33,805 nucleotides of DNA, from assembly GCA_043762325.1 (NCBI GenBank), contig JAYUMU010000122.1, positions 1-33,805 of the forward strand, in the 5' to 3' direction. Of the stretch, positions 8,163 through 15,735 are shown one piece after another. Both the position numbers and the translations under genes were made by a program. Position 1 is the first letter of the stretch, and each line of letters begins with the position of its first letter. Source of the DNA: JANXSS01 sp025356535 (GTDB taxonomy: Bacteria; Pseudomonadota; Gammaproteobacteria; Burkholderiales; Burkholderiaceae_D). Below the pieces are notes generated by a model, which was not told where the DNA came from, did not search any database, and worked only from the letters and a program-made list of their open reading frames with translations.

Positions 8163-9232
8163 TCGACAACAAGCTTGCGCCCCTGCGCGAAAAAATCGAT
8201 GCAATCGATGCCGAGATCCTGGTGCTGCTGAATCGCCGCGCGCAGGTCGCCGAAGAAGTCGGCCATGTCAAGGCAGAGACCAATGCGCCGGTGTTCCGGC
8301 CCGAGCGCGAAGCCCAGGTGCTGCGGGCGGTCGCCGAGCGCAATCCGGGCCCGATGCACAATGGCGACGTGCAGACGATCTTTCGCGAAATCATGTCGGC
8401 TTGCCGCGCCCTCGAAAAACGCGTGACGGTCGCCTATCTCGGGCCTGCCGGCACCTTCAGCGAGCAGGCCGTCTATCGCCAGTTCGGCCAGGCAGTCGTT
8501 GCCATGCCCTGCGCATCGATTGACGCGGTGTTTCGCGCCGTCGAAGCCGGCACCGCCGACTTCGGCGTGGTGCCTGTCGAAAATTCATCCGAAGGCGCGA
8601 TCAATCGCACGCTCGACCTGCTGCTGCAGACGACGCTTGCCATCAGCGGCGAAGTCTCGATTGCCGTGCATCACAGCCTGATGACGAAAAGCGGGTCGAT
8701 GCAGGGCGTCACGCGCGTCTTTGCCCATTCCCAGGCGCTGGCGCAGTGCCAGGTCTGGCTGACGCAGAATCATCCGCAGCTCGAGCGCTGTGCGGTGGCG
8801 TCCAACGGCGAAGCAGCGCGCCTGGCAAGCGAAGATCCGACCATTGCCGCAATTGCCGGCGAGCTGGCAGGCCGCCATTACGAGCTCCAGGTGGTCAGTG
8901 CACACGTGCAGGACGATCCGCACAACCGCACCCGCTTTGCCGTCATCGGCCGCCTGCAGACAACGCCGAGCGGCCACGATCATACGTCGCTGGTGCTGTC
9001 GGTGCCCAACAAGGCCGGCGCCGTCTACAACCTGCTGGCGCCCTTGGCGGCAAACGGCGTGTCGATGACGCGCTTCGAGTCGCGCCCGGCACGCATGGGC
9101 AGCTGGGAATATTATTTTTACGTCGACGTCGAGGGCCATGCAGGCGACGAGAAAGTCGCCAAGGCCTTGACGGAGCTGCGCCAGAATGCGGCATTCTTCA
9201 AGGTGCTCGGCTCCTATCCTGTCAGCCTGTAA
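8159..9232 (+). CDS. pheA: bifunctional chorismate mutase / prephenate dehydratase (P-protein)
   Basis: Carries chorismate to prephenate and on to phenylpyruvate in phenylalanine synthesis. It has 357 aa. Residues 1-92 are an AroQ-type all-helical chorismate mutase (REKIDAIDAEILVLLNRRA, with catalytic Arg/Lys/Glu positions apparently present). Residues about 95-275 are prephenate dehydratase, starting VAYLGPAGTFSEQA, with VPVENSSEGAINRTLDLL and the catalytic TRF motif in NRTRFAVIG. Residues about 280-355 are an ACT regulatory domain with NKAGAVYNLL and the phenylalanine-binding ESRP in FESRPARMG, so feedback inhibition by Phe is expected. The start overlaps serC by ATGA. A 122-nt gap containing hairpins follows before hisC. 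Confidence 0.98.
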   Translation: MIDNKLAPLREKIDAIDAEILVLLNRRAQVAEEVGHVKAETNAPVFRPEREAQVLRAVAERNPGPMHNGDVQTIFREIMSACRALEKRVTVAYLGPAGTFSEQAVYRQFGQAVVAMPCASIDAVFRAVEAGTADFGVVPVENSSEGAINRTLDLLLQTTLAISGEVSIAVHHSLMTKSGSMQGVTRVFAHSQALAQCQVWLTQNHPQLERCAVASNGEAARLASEDPTIAAIAGELAGRHYELQVVSAHVQDDPHNRTRFAVIGRLQTTPSGHDHTSLVLSVPNKAGAVYNLLAPLAANGVSMTRFESRPARMGSWEYYFYVDVEGHAGDEKVAKALTELRQNAAFFKVLGSYPVSL

Positions 9233-9309
9233 CGATTGGTCCGGCAAGGCGCCGGGCCTGCTGTCTGCGTGCGCCCGTAATTGCCGGCGTCACAATCCGA
9301 ATCAACCGT

Positions 9310-9344
9310 GCGATCGCCCCGCCGGGCGCATCGCCCCATTTTTT
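9310..9344 (+). promoter_or_regulatory. alternative hairpins ahead of hisC, terminator-like
   Basis: In the pheA-hisC gap, GGGCG (9324-9328) and CGCCC (9332-9336) form a 5-bp stem with a 3-nt loop, followed after two bases by six U (9339-9344). GCGAT (9310-9314) can instead pair with ATCGC (9330-9334), which uses the same bases. The two structures exclude each other, as in attenuators. The stem is short and the spacing to the hisC start is only about 10 nt, so chance is possible. Confidence 0.3.
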
Positions 9345-9354
9345 GAAAGCCGCC

Positions 9355-10461
9355 ATGTCCAGTCAGTTCGGTCCAGAATATGTCCGTGCACTTGCGCCGT
9401 ATCAGGGCGGCAAGCCGATCTCCGAAGTCGCGCGTGAATTCGGCCTGGAAGAGTCCGGCATCGTCAAGCTGGCATCAAACGAGAATCCGCTCGGCATGCC
9501 GGCCTCTGCGCGCGCAGCGATGGTGGCTGCCATGGCCGACATCGGCCGCTATCCGGATGCAAACGGCTTTGCGCTGAAAGCGGCGATCACGGCAAAGTAC
9601 CGCGTGCCCTCGGACTGGATTACGCTTGGCAACGGCAGCAACGACATCCTGGAGCTGGCCGCGCACGCCCTCGTGCAGCCGGGCCAGTCGGTGATCTATT
9701 CGCAGTATTCGTTTGCGGTGTATGCGCTGGCCGCGCAGGCGGTGGGCGCCCGCGCGCTGGTGGTGCCGACGGTGGACTTCGGCCATGACCTCGACGCCAT
9801 GGCGGCGGCGATCACCGGCGACACGAAGCTGATCTACATTGCCAACCCGAACAATCCGACCGGCACCTTCGTCGGGGCGGCGGCAATCGAACGGTTCCTG
9901 CTGCGCGTGCCGGCGCATGTGGTGGTGGTGCTCGACGAAGCCTACAACGAATACCTGCCCGCCGAGGTGCAGTACGAATCGATCGGCTGGGTCGAGCACT
10001 TCCCGAACCTGCTGGTTTCGCGCACGCTGTCGAAGGCCTATGGCCTGGCCGGATTGCGGATCGGCTTCGGCATTGCGCAGCCTGGCATTACCGACCTGTT
10101 GAACCGCATCCGCCAGCCCTTCAACGTCAATTCGATGGCGCAGGCAGCAGCGATTGCGGCATTGAACGACACCGCTTTCCTGCAAAAAAGCGCAGCGGTG
10201 AACGCCGACGGCTACCGGCAACTGACCGCTGCGTTCGATGCGATGACGCTGGAATACGTGCCGTCGTTCGGCAACTTCATCCTGGTGCGCGTGGGCAGTG
10301 ACGACGACGCCGGCGCCCGCGTCAACCTCGCGCTGCTGAAGCAGGGGGTGATCGTGCGTCCGGTCGGCAACTACGGTTTGCCGAAGTGGCTGCGCGTATC
10401 GATCGGCCTGCCGCAGGAAAACGCTGCCTTCATCGCCGCCTTGCAGCACGCGCTGGCGTAG
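9355..10461 (+). CDS. hisC: histidinol-phosphate / aromatic aminotransferase
   Basis: PLP-dependent fold type I aminotransferase of the HisC family, 368 aa. Visible motifs: KLASNENPLG (substrate/PLP region), IYIANPNNPTGTF (161-172), LDEAYNEY (193-200), and Schiff-base Lys228 in SRTLSKAYGLAGLRIG. The frame is open far upstream, but ATG 9355, giving MSSQFGPEYV, is the natural start, with GAAAG about 7 nt before it. Its place between pheA and tyrA suggests that its main role is transamination of phenylpyruvate and 4-hydroxyphenylpyruvate (or prephenate), with possible overlap with histidine synthesis. Sequence alone does not separate these; a second hisC in a his operon elsewhere would support the aromatic role. 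tyrA starts 13 nt after its stop. Confidence 0.95.
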   Translation: MSSQFGPEYVRALAPYQGGKPISEVAREFGLEESGIVKLASNENPLGMPASARAAMVAAMADIGRYPDANGFALKAAITAKYRVPSDWITLGNGSNDILELAAHALVQPGQSVIYSQYSFAVYALAAQAVGARALVVPTVDFGHDLDAMAAAITGDTKLIYIANPNNPTGTFVGAAAIERFLLRVPAHVVVVLDEAYNEYLPAEVQYESIGWVEHFPNLLVSRTLSKAYGLAGLRIGFGIAQPGITDLLNRIRQPFNVNSMAQAAAIAALNDTAFLQKSAAVNADGYRQLTAAFDAMTLEYVPSFGNFILVRVGSDDDAGARVNLALLKQGVIVRPVGNYGLPKWLRVSIGLPQENAAFIAALQHALA

Positions 10462-10474
10462 CAGGGACGCTGCC

Positions 10475-11374
10475 GTGTTTCGCAAGATAAGCGTCGTTGG
10501 CGTCGGCCTGATCGGCGGCTCCTTTGCGCTGGCGCTGAAAAAAGCGCAGGCCGTCGAACAGGTCATGGGCGTGGGCCGCAGCCAGGCGGTGCTGGCGCGC
10601 GCCGCCGAACTCGGCATCGTCGACCGCATCGCAACATCGATGGAAGAAGCCGTCGATGGCGCCGACCTGGTGTTGATTGCCACGCCGGTTGCACAGACCG
10701 GCGCCATTCTCGCGGCGCTGGCGCCATTCCTGCAACCGCACACCATCGTCACCGACGCCGGCAGCACCAAGGGTGACGTGGTGGCAGCAGCGCGCCTGGC
10801 GCTGGGCTCGAAGATCGGCCAGTTCGTGCCCGGCCATCCGATCGCCGGCCGCGAATCGAACGGGCCGGAGGCGGCACTGGCCGACCTGTATGTCGGCAAG
10901 AAGGCGGTGCTCACGCCCCTGCCTGAAAATACAACAGCCGCAGTCGAGCGGGTCGCATCAGCCTGGAGCGCCTGCGGCGCCATCGTCCATCGCCTCTCGG
11001 CGCGCCAGCATGACCGCATCTTCGCAGCGGTGAGCCATCTGCCGCATCTGCTGGCCTATGCACTGGTGGACCAGATCGACCGGGCGCCGGAAGCCGCGCT
11101 GCTGTTCCAGTATGCGGCCAGCGGTTTTCGTGATTTCACCCGGATTGCCGGCTCCTCGCCGGAAATGTGGCGCGACATTGCATTGGCCAACCGCGCGGCG
11201 CTGCTTGCTGAAATCGAAGGCTATGCAAGCCAGCTCGCACGCTTGAAAACCATGCTGGCCGTGGCCGACGGCGAAGGCCTGCAAGCCATGTTCGCCAATG
11301 CGCAGCGCGCCCGGCAGGCCTGGCAGGGCGCAATCGAGGCAGCAGAGAAACAACCCAACACAGGCGGTGATTGA
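10475..11374 (+). CDS. tyrA: prephenate dehydrogenase (TyrA)
   Basis: NAD(P)-dependent oxidative decarboxylation of prephenate (or arogenate) in tyrosine synthesis. It has 299 aa and a GTG start at 10475 preceded by AGGGA with 7 nt spacing. The Rossmann fingerprint is GVGLIGGSFALALKKA near the N-terminus. GSTKGDV, VPGHPIAGRESNGPEAA and HDRIFAAVSHLPHLLAYAL are conserved catalytic and substrate-binding segments, including the His of the SHLPH motif. There is no ACT domain and no fused chorismate mutase, so it is the monofunctional type. Its stop codon TGA overlaps the aroA start by one base (TGATG). In Pseudomonas the homologous pair is one fused tyrA-aroA polypeptide. Confidence 0.97.
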   Translation: MFRKISVVGVGLIGGSFALALKKAQAVEQVMGVGRSQAVLARAAELGIVDRIATSMEEAVDGADLVLIATPVAQTGAILAALAPFLQPHTIVTDAGSTKGDVVAAARLALGSKIGQFVPGHPIAGRESNGPEAALADLYVGKKAVLTPLPENTTAAVERVASAWSACGAIVHRLSARQHDRIFAAVSHLPHLLAYALVDQIDRAPEAALLFQYAASGFRDFTRIAGSSPEMWRDIALANRAALLAEIEGYASQLARLKTMLAVADGEGLQAMFANAQRARQAWQGAIEAAEKQPNTGGD

Positions 11375-12717
11375 TGAAACGTTTTCCCCATAGCCTCTAC
11401 CTCCTGCCGGCGGCGCGTGCCAGCGGCACGGTGCATCTGCCGGGCTCGAAGAGCATTTCCAACCGCACCCTGCTGCTGGCGGCGCTGGCCACGGGCAGCA
11501 CCGACATCGTCGAGCTGCTGGCCTCCGACGACACCCACGTCATGCTGATAGCCTTGCAAAAGCTGGGTGTGCAATGGGCGCAGCACCAGGTCGGCGGGAA
11601 CCCGAGCCAGGATTACACGGTGCATGGCGCATCAGGCCGCTTTCCGGCGCATCAGGCCGATCTCTTCATGGGCAATGCCGGCACGGCGATCCGGCCGTTG
11701 ACGGCAGTGCTGGCGGCAATGGGCGGCGACTACACGGTGCATGGCGTGGCGCGCATGCACGAGCGGCCCATCGGCGACCTGGTCGAGGCCTTGAATGCCG
11801 TGGGCGCGCGCATCGACTACACCGGCGTGGCGGGCTTTCCGCCGCTGCACATACAGCGCGGCCAGATCGCCGCGCAAGCCATCCGCGTGCGCGGCAACGT
11901 GTCGAGCCAGTACCTGACCGCGCTGTTGATGGCGGCACCGCTGATGGCGCGCGACGCGGCTGTCACCATCGAAGTGGTCGGCGAACTGATCTCGCGCCCT
12001 TACATTGAAATCACGCTGAACCTGATGCGGCAGTTCGGCGTCGTCGTGCAGCGCGACGACTGGCAACGCTTTACTGTCGACTGCGGCCAGCAGTACCGCA
12101 GTCCGGGGCGCATTCATGTCGAAGGCGATGCCTCGTCGGCGTCGTATTTCCTGGCCGCCGGTGCGATTGCCGGAGGCCCGGTGCGGGTGCAGGGCGTGGG
12201 CAGCAACAGCATCCAGGGCGACGTTCGCTTCATCGATGCGTTGGAGCAGATGGGCGCGTCGATCAGCATGGGCGAGAACTGGATCGAATGCCGCGGCAAT
12301 GGCGTCTTGAAAGCCATCGATGCCGATTTCAACCATATTCCGGACGCCGCCATGACGATTGCGGTGGCGGCGCTGTTTGCCGACGGCACCAGTACCCTGC
12401 GCAACATCGGCAGCTGGCGCGTCAAGGAAACCGACCGCCTGGCCGCTATGGCAATCGAGTTGCGCAAGGTCGGCGCGGCAGTCGAGGAGGGCATCGATTT
12501 CTTGCGCATCACGCCGCCGCTGCTGCTGACGCCGGCTGCCATCGACACCTACGACGACCATCGCATGGCGATGTGCTTTTCGCTGGCGTCGCTGACCGGC
12601 GCGGCGCGCCCGGGCAGCCGCATTCGCATCAACGATCCGAAATGCGTCGCCAAGACCTTCCCTGATTATTTCGAAGCATTCGCAGCGATCACCGGTGCCG
12701 ACCATGCCACAGAATGA
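11374..12717 (+). CDS. aroA: 3-phosphoshikimate 1-carboxyvinyltransferase (EPSP synthase)
   Basis: Transfers the enolpyruvyl group of PEP to shikimate-3-phosphate, the sixth shikimate-pathway step. It has 447 aa from ATG 11374; a TTG directly before it could add one residue. AGGCGG lies about 7 nt upstream, inside tyrA. Family motifs: LPGSKSISNRTLLLAAL near residue 20, GNAGTAIRPLTAVLA near 100, RPIGDLVEAL, the loop SSQYLTALLMAAP, and KETDRLAAMAIELRKVG near 355. The GNAGTAIRPL form (Gly-Thr-Ala-x-Arg-Pro) matches class I, glyphosate-sensitive enzymes; class II shows different residues here. Its 3' end overlaps cmk. Confidence 0.98.
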   Translation: MKRFPHSLYLLPAARASGTVHLPGSKSISNRTLLLAALATGSTDIVELLASDDTHVMLIALQKLGVQWAQHQVGGNPSQDYTVHGASGRFPAHQADLFMGNAGTAIRPLTAVLAAMGGDYTVHGVARMHERPIGDLVEALNAVGARIDYTGVAGFPPLHIQRGQIAAQAIRVRGNVSSQYLTALLMAAPLMARDAAVTIEVVGELISRPYIEITLNLMRQFGVVVQRDDWQRFTVDCGQQYRSPGRIHVEGDASSASYFLAAGAIAGGPVRVQGVGSNSIQGDVRFIDALEQMGASISMGENWIECRGNGVLKAIDADFNHIPDAAMTIAVAALFADGTSTLRNIGSWRVKETDRLAAMAIELRKVGAAVEEGIDFLRITPPLLLTPAAIDTYDDHRMAMCFSLASLTGAARPGSRIRINDPKCVAKTFPDYFEAFAAITGADHATE

Positions 12718-13387
12718 CATTCCGGTGGTGACCATCGACGGCCCGACCGCGTCCGGCAAGGGCACCGTTGCGCAGAAGGTCGCCCGCACGCTCGGCTTTC
12801 ATTATCTTGATTCCGGCGCGCTCTACCGGCTGACGGCGCTGTCGGCGTTGCGCAGGAATGTGGCCCTGACCGACGAACATGCACTGGCAAAGCTGGCGGA
12901 ACACCTGCCGTGCACGTTCAACGGCGAACATGTCCTGCTGGCCAACGAAGACGTGTCGAACGCGATTCGCGCCGAAGAAGTCGGCAATGCCGCCTCGAAG
13001 ATCGCCGCGCTGCCGGCATTGCGCCAGGCGCTCTTCGGCCTGCAGCTGCGTTTTCGCCGAACGCCCGGCCTTGTTGCGGATGGCCGCGACATGGGCACGG
13101 TGCTGTTCCCGCATGCACCGCTGAAAGTGTTTCTTACGGCAAGTGTCGACGCGCGCGCGCAACGCCGGTATAAGCAATTGATTGACAAGGGATTTTCTGC
13201 TAATATAGAAGACCTTCGAAAAGATTTGAGCGAACGGGACGCGCGTGACGCGAACCGGACAATCGCACCGCTGAAACCTGCCGAGGGGGCGTATCTTCTT
13301 GACACATCCGACATCACGGCAGAACAGGCAGTGCAGCGGGTACTTGGCTGGTATTTCAGCCAAAGTGCGGCTGATATGCAGCGGTAA
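12704..13387 (+). CDS. cmk: cytidylate kinase
   Basis: Phosphorylates CMP and dCMP using ATP. It has 227 aa from ATG 12704; a GTG at 12695 could add three residues, and neither has a clear Shine-Dalgarno. The P-loop GPTASGKGTVA is near residue 14, the NMP-binding YLDSGALYR near 35, the CMP-specific insert lies in the middle, and the conserved DGRDMGTVLFP and RDARDANRTIAPLKP LID/catalytic segments follow. It overlaps the end of aroA by 14 nt, so translational coupling is likely. Codons around 13178-13209 are AT-rich and appear to double as a promoter for rpsA. Cmk upstream of rpsA is conserved from E. coli to Burkholderiales. Confidence 0.97.
   Translation: MPQNDIPVVTIDGPTASGKGTVAQKVARTLGFHYLDSGALYRLTALSALRRNVALTDEHALAKLAEHLPCTFNGEHVLLANEDVSNAIRAEEVGNAASKIAALPALRQALFGLQLRFRRTPGLVADGRDMGTVLFPHAPLKVFLTASVDARAQRRYKQLIDKGFSANIEDLRKDLSERDARDANRTIAPLKPAEGAYLLDTSDITAEQAVQRVLGWYFSQSAADMQR
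13178..13209 (+). promoter_or_regulatory. candidate internal promoter for rpsA inside cmk
   Basis: Two overlapping sigma70 registers: TTGATT (13178) with 17 bp to TAATAT (13201-13206), preceded by TGC as an extended -10, or a perfect TTGACA (13182-13187) with 16 bp to TATAGA (13204). Either would start about 270 nt before rpsA. The AT-rich patch is conspicuous within an otherwise GC-rich gene. E. coli rpsA is likewise served by promoters inside the preceding cmk gene. Confidence 0.6.
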
Positions 13388-13480
13388 AGAGATCCCATCA
13401 ACCTTAACCCTCTACGGGTCGCATGCCGAAAGGCGCGCATGACCGGTATTGGCAAACTTTAGTAAATCCCCCTAAAACTT
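13388..13480 (+). promoter_or_regulatory. rpsA leader with hairpin and no Shine-Dalgarno
   Basis: The 93 nt before rpsA contain an imperfect hairpin at about 13417-13444 (GGTC/GACC outer stem, GCC-GAAA-GGC inner stem with a GNRA-type loop). An A/U-rich stretch follows without any AGGAG-like sequence before ATG 13481. In E. coli the rpsA initiation region also lacks a Shine-Dalgarno sequence, folds into hairpins, and is the target of S1 autorepression. The same control is inferred here. Confidence 0.5.
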
Positions 13481-15202
13481 ATGTCTACTGTTGCTACCTC
13501 CCCTGAATCAGAAGTTGGTATGGAAAGTTTTGCTGCGCTTTTTGAAGAATCGCTGTCACGCCAAGACATGCGCATGGGTGAAGTCATTTCGGCAGAAGTC
13601 GTGCGCCTCGACCACAATTTCGTGATCGTCAACGCCGGCCTGAAGTCCGAAGCCTTCATTCCCATCGAAGAATTCAAAAACGACAATGGCGAACTCGAAG
13701 TCAGCGTGGGTGACTTCATCTCGGTTGCCATCGAATCGCTCGAAAACGGTTTTGGCGACACGATCCTCTCCCGTGACAAGGCCAAGCGCCTCGCCTCGTG
13801 GCTCTCGCTCGAAAAAGCGATGGAGTCCGGCGAGATCGTCATCGGTACCGTCAACGGCAAGGTCAAGGGCGGCCTGACCGTCCTGACCAACGGCATCCGT
13901 GCCTTCCTGCCGGGTTCGCTGGTCGACACCCGTCCGGTCAAGGACACCACGCCGTTCGAAGGCAAGACCCTGGAATTCAAGGTCATCAAGCTCGACCGCA
14001 AGCGCAACAACGTGGTGCTGTCGCGCCGCGCCGTCATCGAAGCATCGATGGGCGAAGAGCGCCAGAAGCTGATGGAAACCCTGAAGGAAGGCACCGTTGT
14101 TACCGGTATCGTCAAGAACATCACCGACTATGGCGCATTCGTGGACCTGGGCGGCATCGACGGCCTGCTGCACATCACCGACCTGGCATGGCGTCGCGTG
14201 CGTCATCCGTCGGAAGTGTTGACGGTTGGCCAGGAAATCACTGCCAAGGTCTTGAAGTACGATCAGGAAAAGAACCGTGTCTCGCTGGGCGTCAAACAGC
14301 TGGGCGACGATCCATGGACCGGCCTGTCGCGTCGTTATCCGCAAGGCACCCGCCTGTTCGGTAAAGTGACGAACCTGACCGACTACGGCGCATTCGTCGA
14401 AGTCGAGCAGGGCATCGAAGGCCTGGTGCATGTCTCCGAGATGGACTGGACCAACAAGAACGTGGCGCCGAACAAGGTCGTGCAATTGGGCGATGAAGTC
14501 GAAGTCATGGTCCTGGAAATCGACGAAGAGCGTCGTCGCATCAGCCTGGGCATGAAGCAGTGCAAGGCCAATCCTTGGGACGATTTCGCGATCACCCACA
14601 AGAAGGGCGACAAGGTCCGTGGCGCCATCAAGTCGATCACCGATTTCGGTGTCTTCATCGGCCTGGCTGGCAACATCGACGGCCTGGTGCATTTGTCGGA
14701 CCTGTCGTGGACCGAGACCGGCGAAGAAGCCGTGCGTCGCTTCAAGAAGGGCGATGAGCTCGAAGCCATCGTGCTGGCCATCGATGTCGAGCGTGAGCGT
14801 GTTTCGCTGGGCGTCAAGCAGCTCGAAGGCGATCCGTTCAACAACTTCGCGGCAATGAACGACAAGGGTTCCCTGGTCACGGGTACCGTCAAGTCGGTCG
14901 AGCCGAAGGGCGCCGTGATCCAGTTGTCGGAAGAAGTCGAAGGCTATCTGCGCGCCTCCGAAATCTCCAGCGACCGCGTCGAAGATGCCGGCACGCACCT
15001 GAAGGTTGGCGACACCGTCGAATGCATGGTTCTGAACATCGACCGCAAGGCGCGTGGCATCCAGTTGTCGATCAAGGCAAAAGACAATGTCGAGACCAAG
15101 GAAGCCATGAAGCAGATGTCGACGGCATCGGAGTCGAACATTGCATCCGGCACCACCAGCCTTGGCGCATTGCTGAAAGCCAAGCTCGACAACAAGAACT
15201 GA
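13481..15202 (+). CDS. rpsA: 30S ribosomal protein S1
   Basis: Binds single-stranded mRNA leaders and delivers them to the 30S subunit. It has 573 aa against 557 in E. coli. Six S1 (OB-fold) repeats are visible at about 33-99, 118-183, 204-272, 289-359, 376-446 and 463-533. Repeats 3-5 carry the canonical TDYGAFV or TDFGVFI and GLVHxSD signatures; repeats 1 and 2 are divergent, as expected for the ribosome-binding domains. The C-terminal tail is charged and Ser/Thr-rich. Codon choice shifts to preferred codons (CGT/CGC Arg, CTG Leu, GAA Glu), typical of a highly expressed gene. It has its own probable promoter and a leader lacking a Shine-Dalgarno sequence. ihfB follows after 100 nt. Confidence 0.99.
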   Translation: MSTVATSPESEVGMESFAALFEESLSRQDMRMGEVISAEVVRLDHNFVIVNAGLKSEAFIPIEEFKNDNGELEVSVGDFISVAIESLENGFGDTILSRDKAKRLASWLSLEKAMESGEIVIGTVNGKVKGGLTVLTNGIRAFLPGSLVDTRPVKDTTPFEGKTLEFKVIKLDRKRNNVVLSRRAVIEASMGEERQKLMETLKEGTVVTGIVKNITDYGAFVDLGGIDGLLHITDLAWRRVRHPSEVLTVGQEITAKVLKYDQEKNRVSLGVKQLGDDPWTGLSRRYPQGTRLFGKVTNLTDYGAFVEVEQGIEGLVHVSEMDWTNKNVAPNKVVQLGDEVEVMVLEIDEERRRISLGMKQCKANPWDDFAITHKKGDKVRGAIKSITDFGVFIGLAGNIDGLVHLSDLSWTETGEEAVRRFKKGDELEAIVLAIDVERERVSLGVKQLEGDPFNNFAAMNDKGSLVTGTVKSVEPKGAVIQLSEEVEGYLRASEISSDRVEDAGTHLKVGDTVECMVLNIDRKARGIQLSIKAKDNVETKEAMKQMSTASESNIASGTTSLGALLKAKLDNKN

Positions 15203-15302
15203 TAAGCATCAACCAACGGTGCTTCTATACCCGGTCTCCGGCAACGGCGGCCGGGCAGTCTTGCAGAACAATGGTTCACGTTAAACAAGGTCGCGCCTGT
15301 AC

Positions 15303-15608
15303 ATGACAAAGTCGGAATTGATTGCGTTGCTCGCGGAGCGGTATCCGCAACTCGTTGCAAAAGATGCTGATTATGCTGTCAAGACGATTCTCGATGCGAT
15401 GATTACCGCGCTTGCTTCAGGCCAGCGTATCGAGATTCGCGGTTTCGGCAGTTTTGCGTTGAACAGCAGGCCGCCGCGTATCGGACGTAATCCGAAATCC
15501 GGCGACAAGGTGATGGTGCCCGAAAAGCGGGTGCCGCATTTCAAGCCGGGCAAGGACCTGCGCGAGCGGGTCGATGCAATGGTCGGACAACCGATTCGCG
15601 ATAATTGA
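15303..15608 (+). CDS. ihfB: integration host factor subunit beta
   Basis: DNA-bending nucleoid protein acting as a heterodimer with IhfA. It has 101 aa and is an HU/IHF family member: MTKSELIALLA at the N-terminus, RIEIRGFGSFALNSRPPRIGRNPKSG covering the beta arms with the intercalating Pro in the IGRNPK loop, then VPHFKPGKDLRERV. The beta-subunit assignment rests on the MTKSELI start and the position behind rpsA, where ihfB lies in most proteobacteria. The upstream AAGG is about 11 nt from the ATG, a long spacing. An intrinsic terminator follows 53 nt after the stop. Confidence 0.97.
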   Translation: MTKSELIALLAERYPQLVAKDADYAVKTILDAMITALASGQRIEIRGFGSFALNSRPPRIGRNPKSGDKVMVPEKRVPHFKPGKDLRERVDAMVGQPIRDN

Positions 15609-15661
15609 GCTGGCGCATGGCCCTGGCAACAGGGCGCATGCAGGACGGACGGAACAGAAAC

Positions 15662-15686
15662 GGCATCTTCGGATGCCTTTTTTTTT
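15662..15686 (+). terminator. intrinsic terminator after ihfB
   Basis: Perfect 6-bp stem GGCATC/GATGCC closing a UUCG tetraloop (15662-15677), followed by nine U (15678-15686). It separates the rpsA-ihfB unit from lapA. Confidence 0.93.
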
Positions 15687-15696
15687 GACGTACAAT
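15668..15696 (+). promoter_or_regulatory. candidate lapA promoter nested in the ihfB terminator
   Basis: TACAAT (15691-15696) lies 4 bp past the U-tract. The hexamer TTCGGA, 17 bp upstream at 15668-15673, is the terminator loop (3 of 6 matches to TTGACA). The predicted start near 15703 leaves a leader of about 33 nt before lapA. The -10 is good and the -35 weak. Confidence 0.4.
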
Positions 15697-15735
15697 TCGG
15701 CAGGCCCCGTACACGGGCGCTTTCAGGACAAAACA

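Noticed and set aside
6315..8204. 629-codon minus-strand frame across the gyrA/serC junction
   Set aside because: Shadow of two well-recognised genes; no promoter or Shine-Dalgarno.
8746..9354. 200-codon in-frame upstream extension of hisC
   Set aside because: It runs through pheA in another frame with shadow-like composition. The true start is ATG 9355 by family alignment.
13556..14998. 480-codon frame antisense to rpsA
   Set aside because: Shadow of rpsA; its composition follows the complement of S1 codons and it matches nothing.
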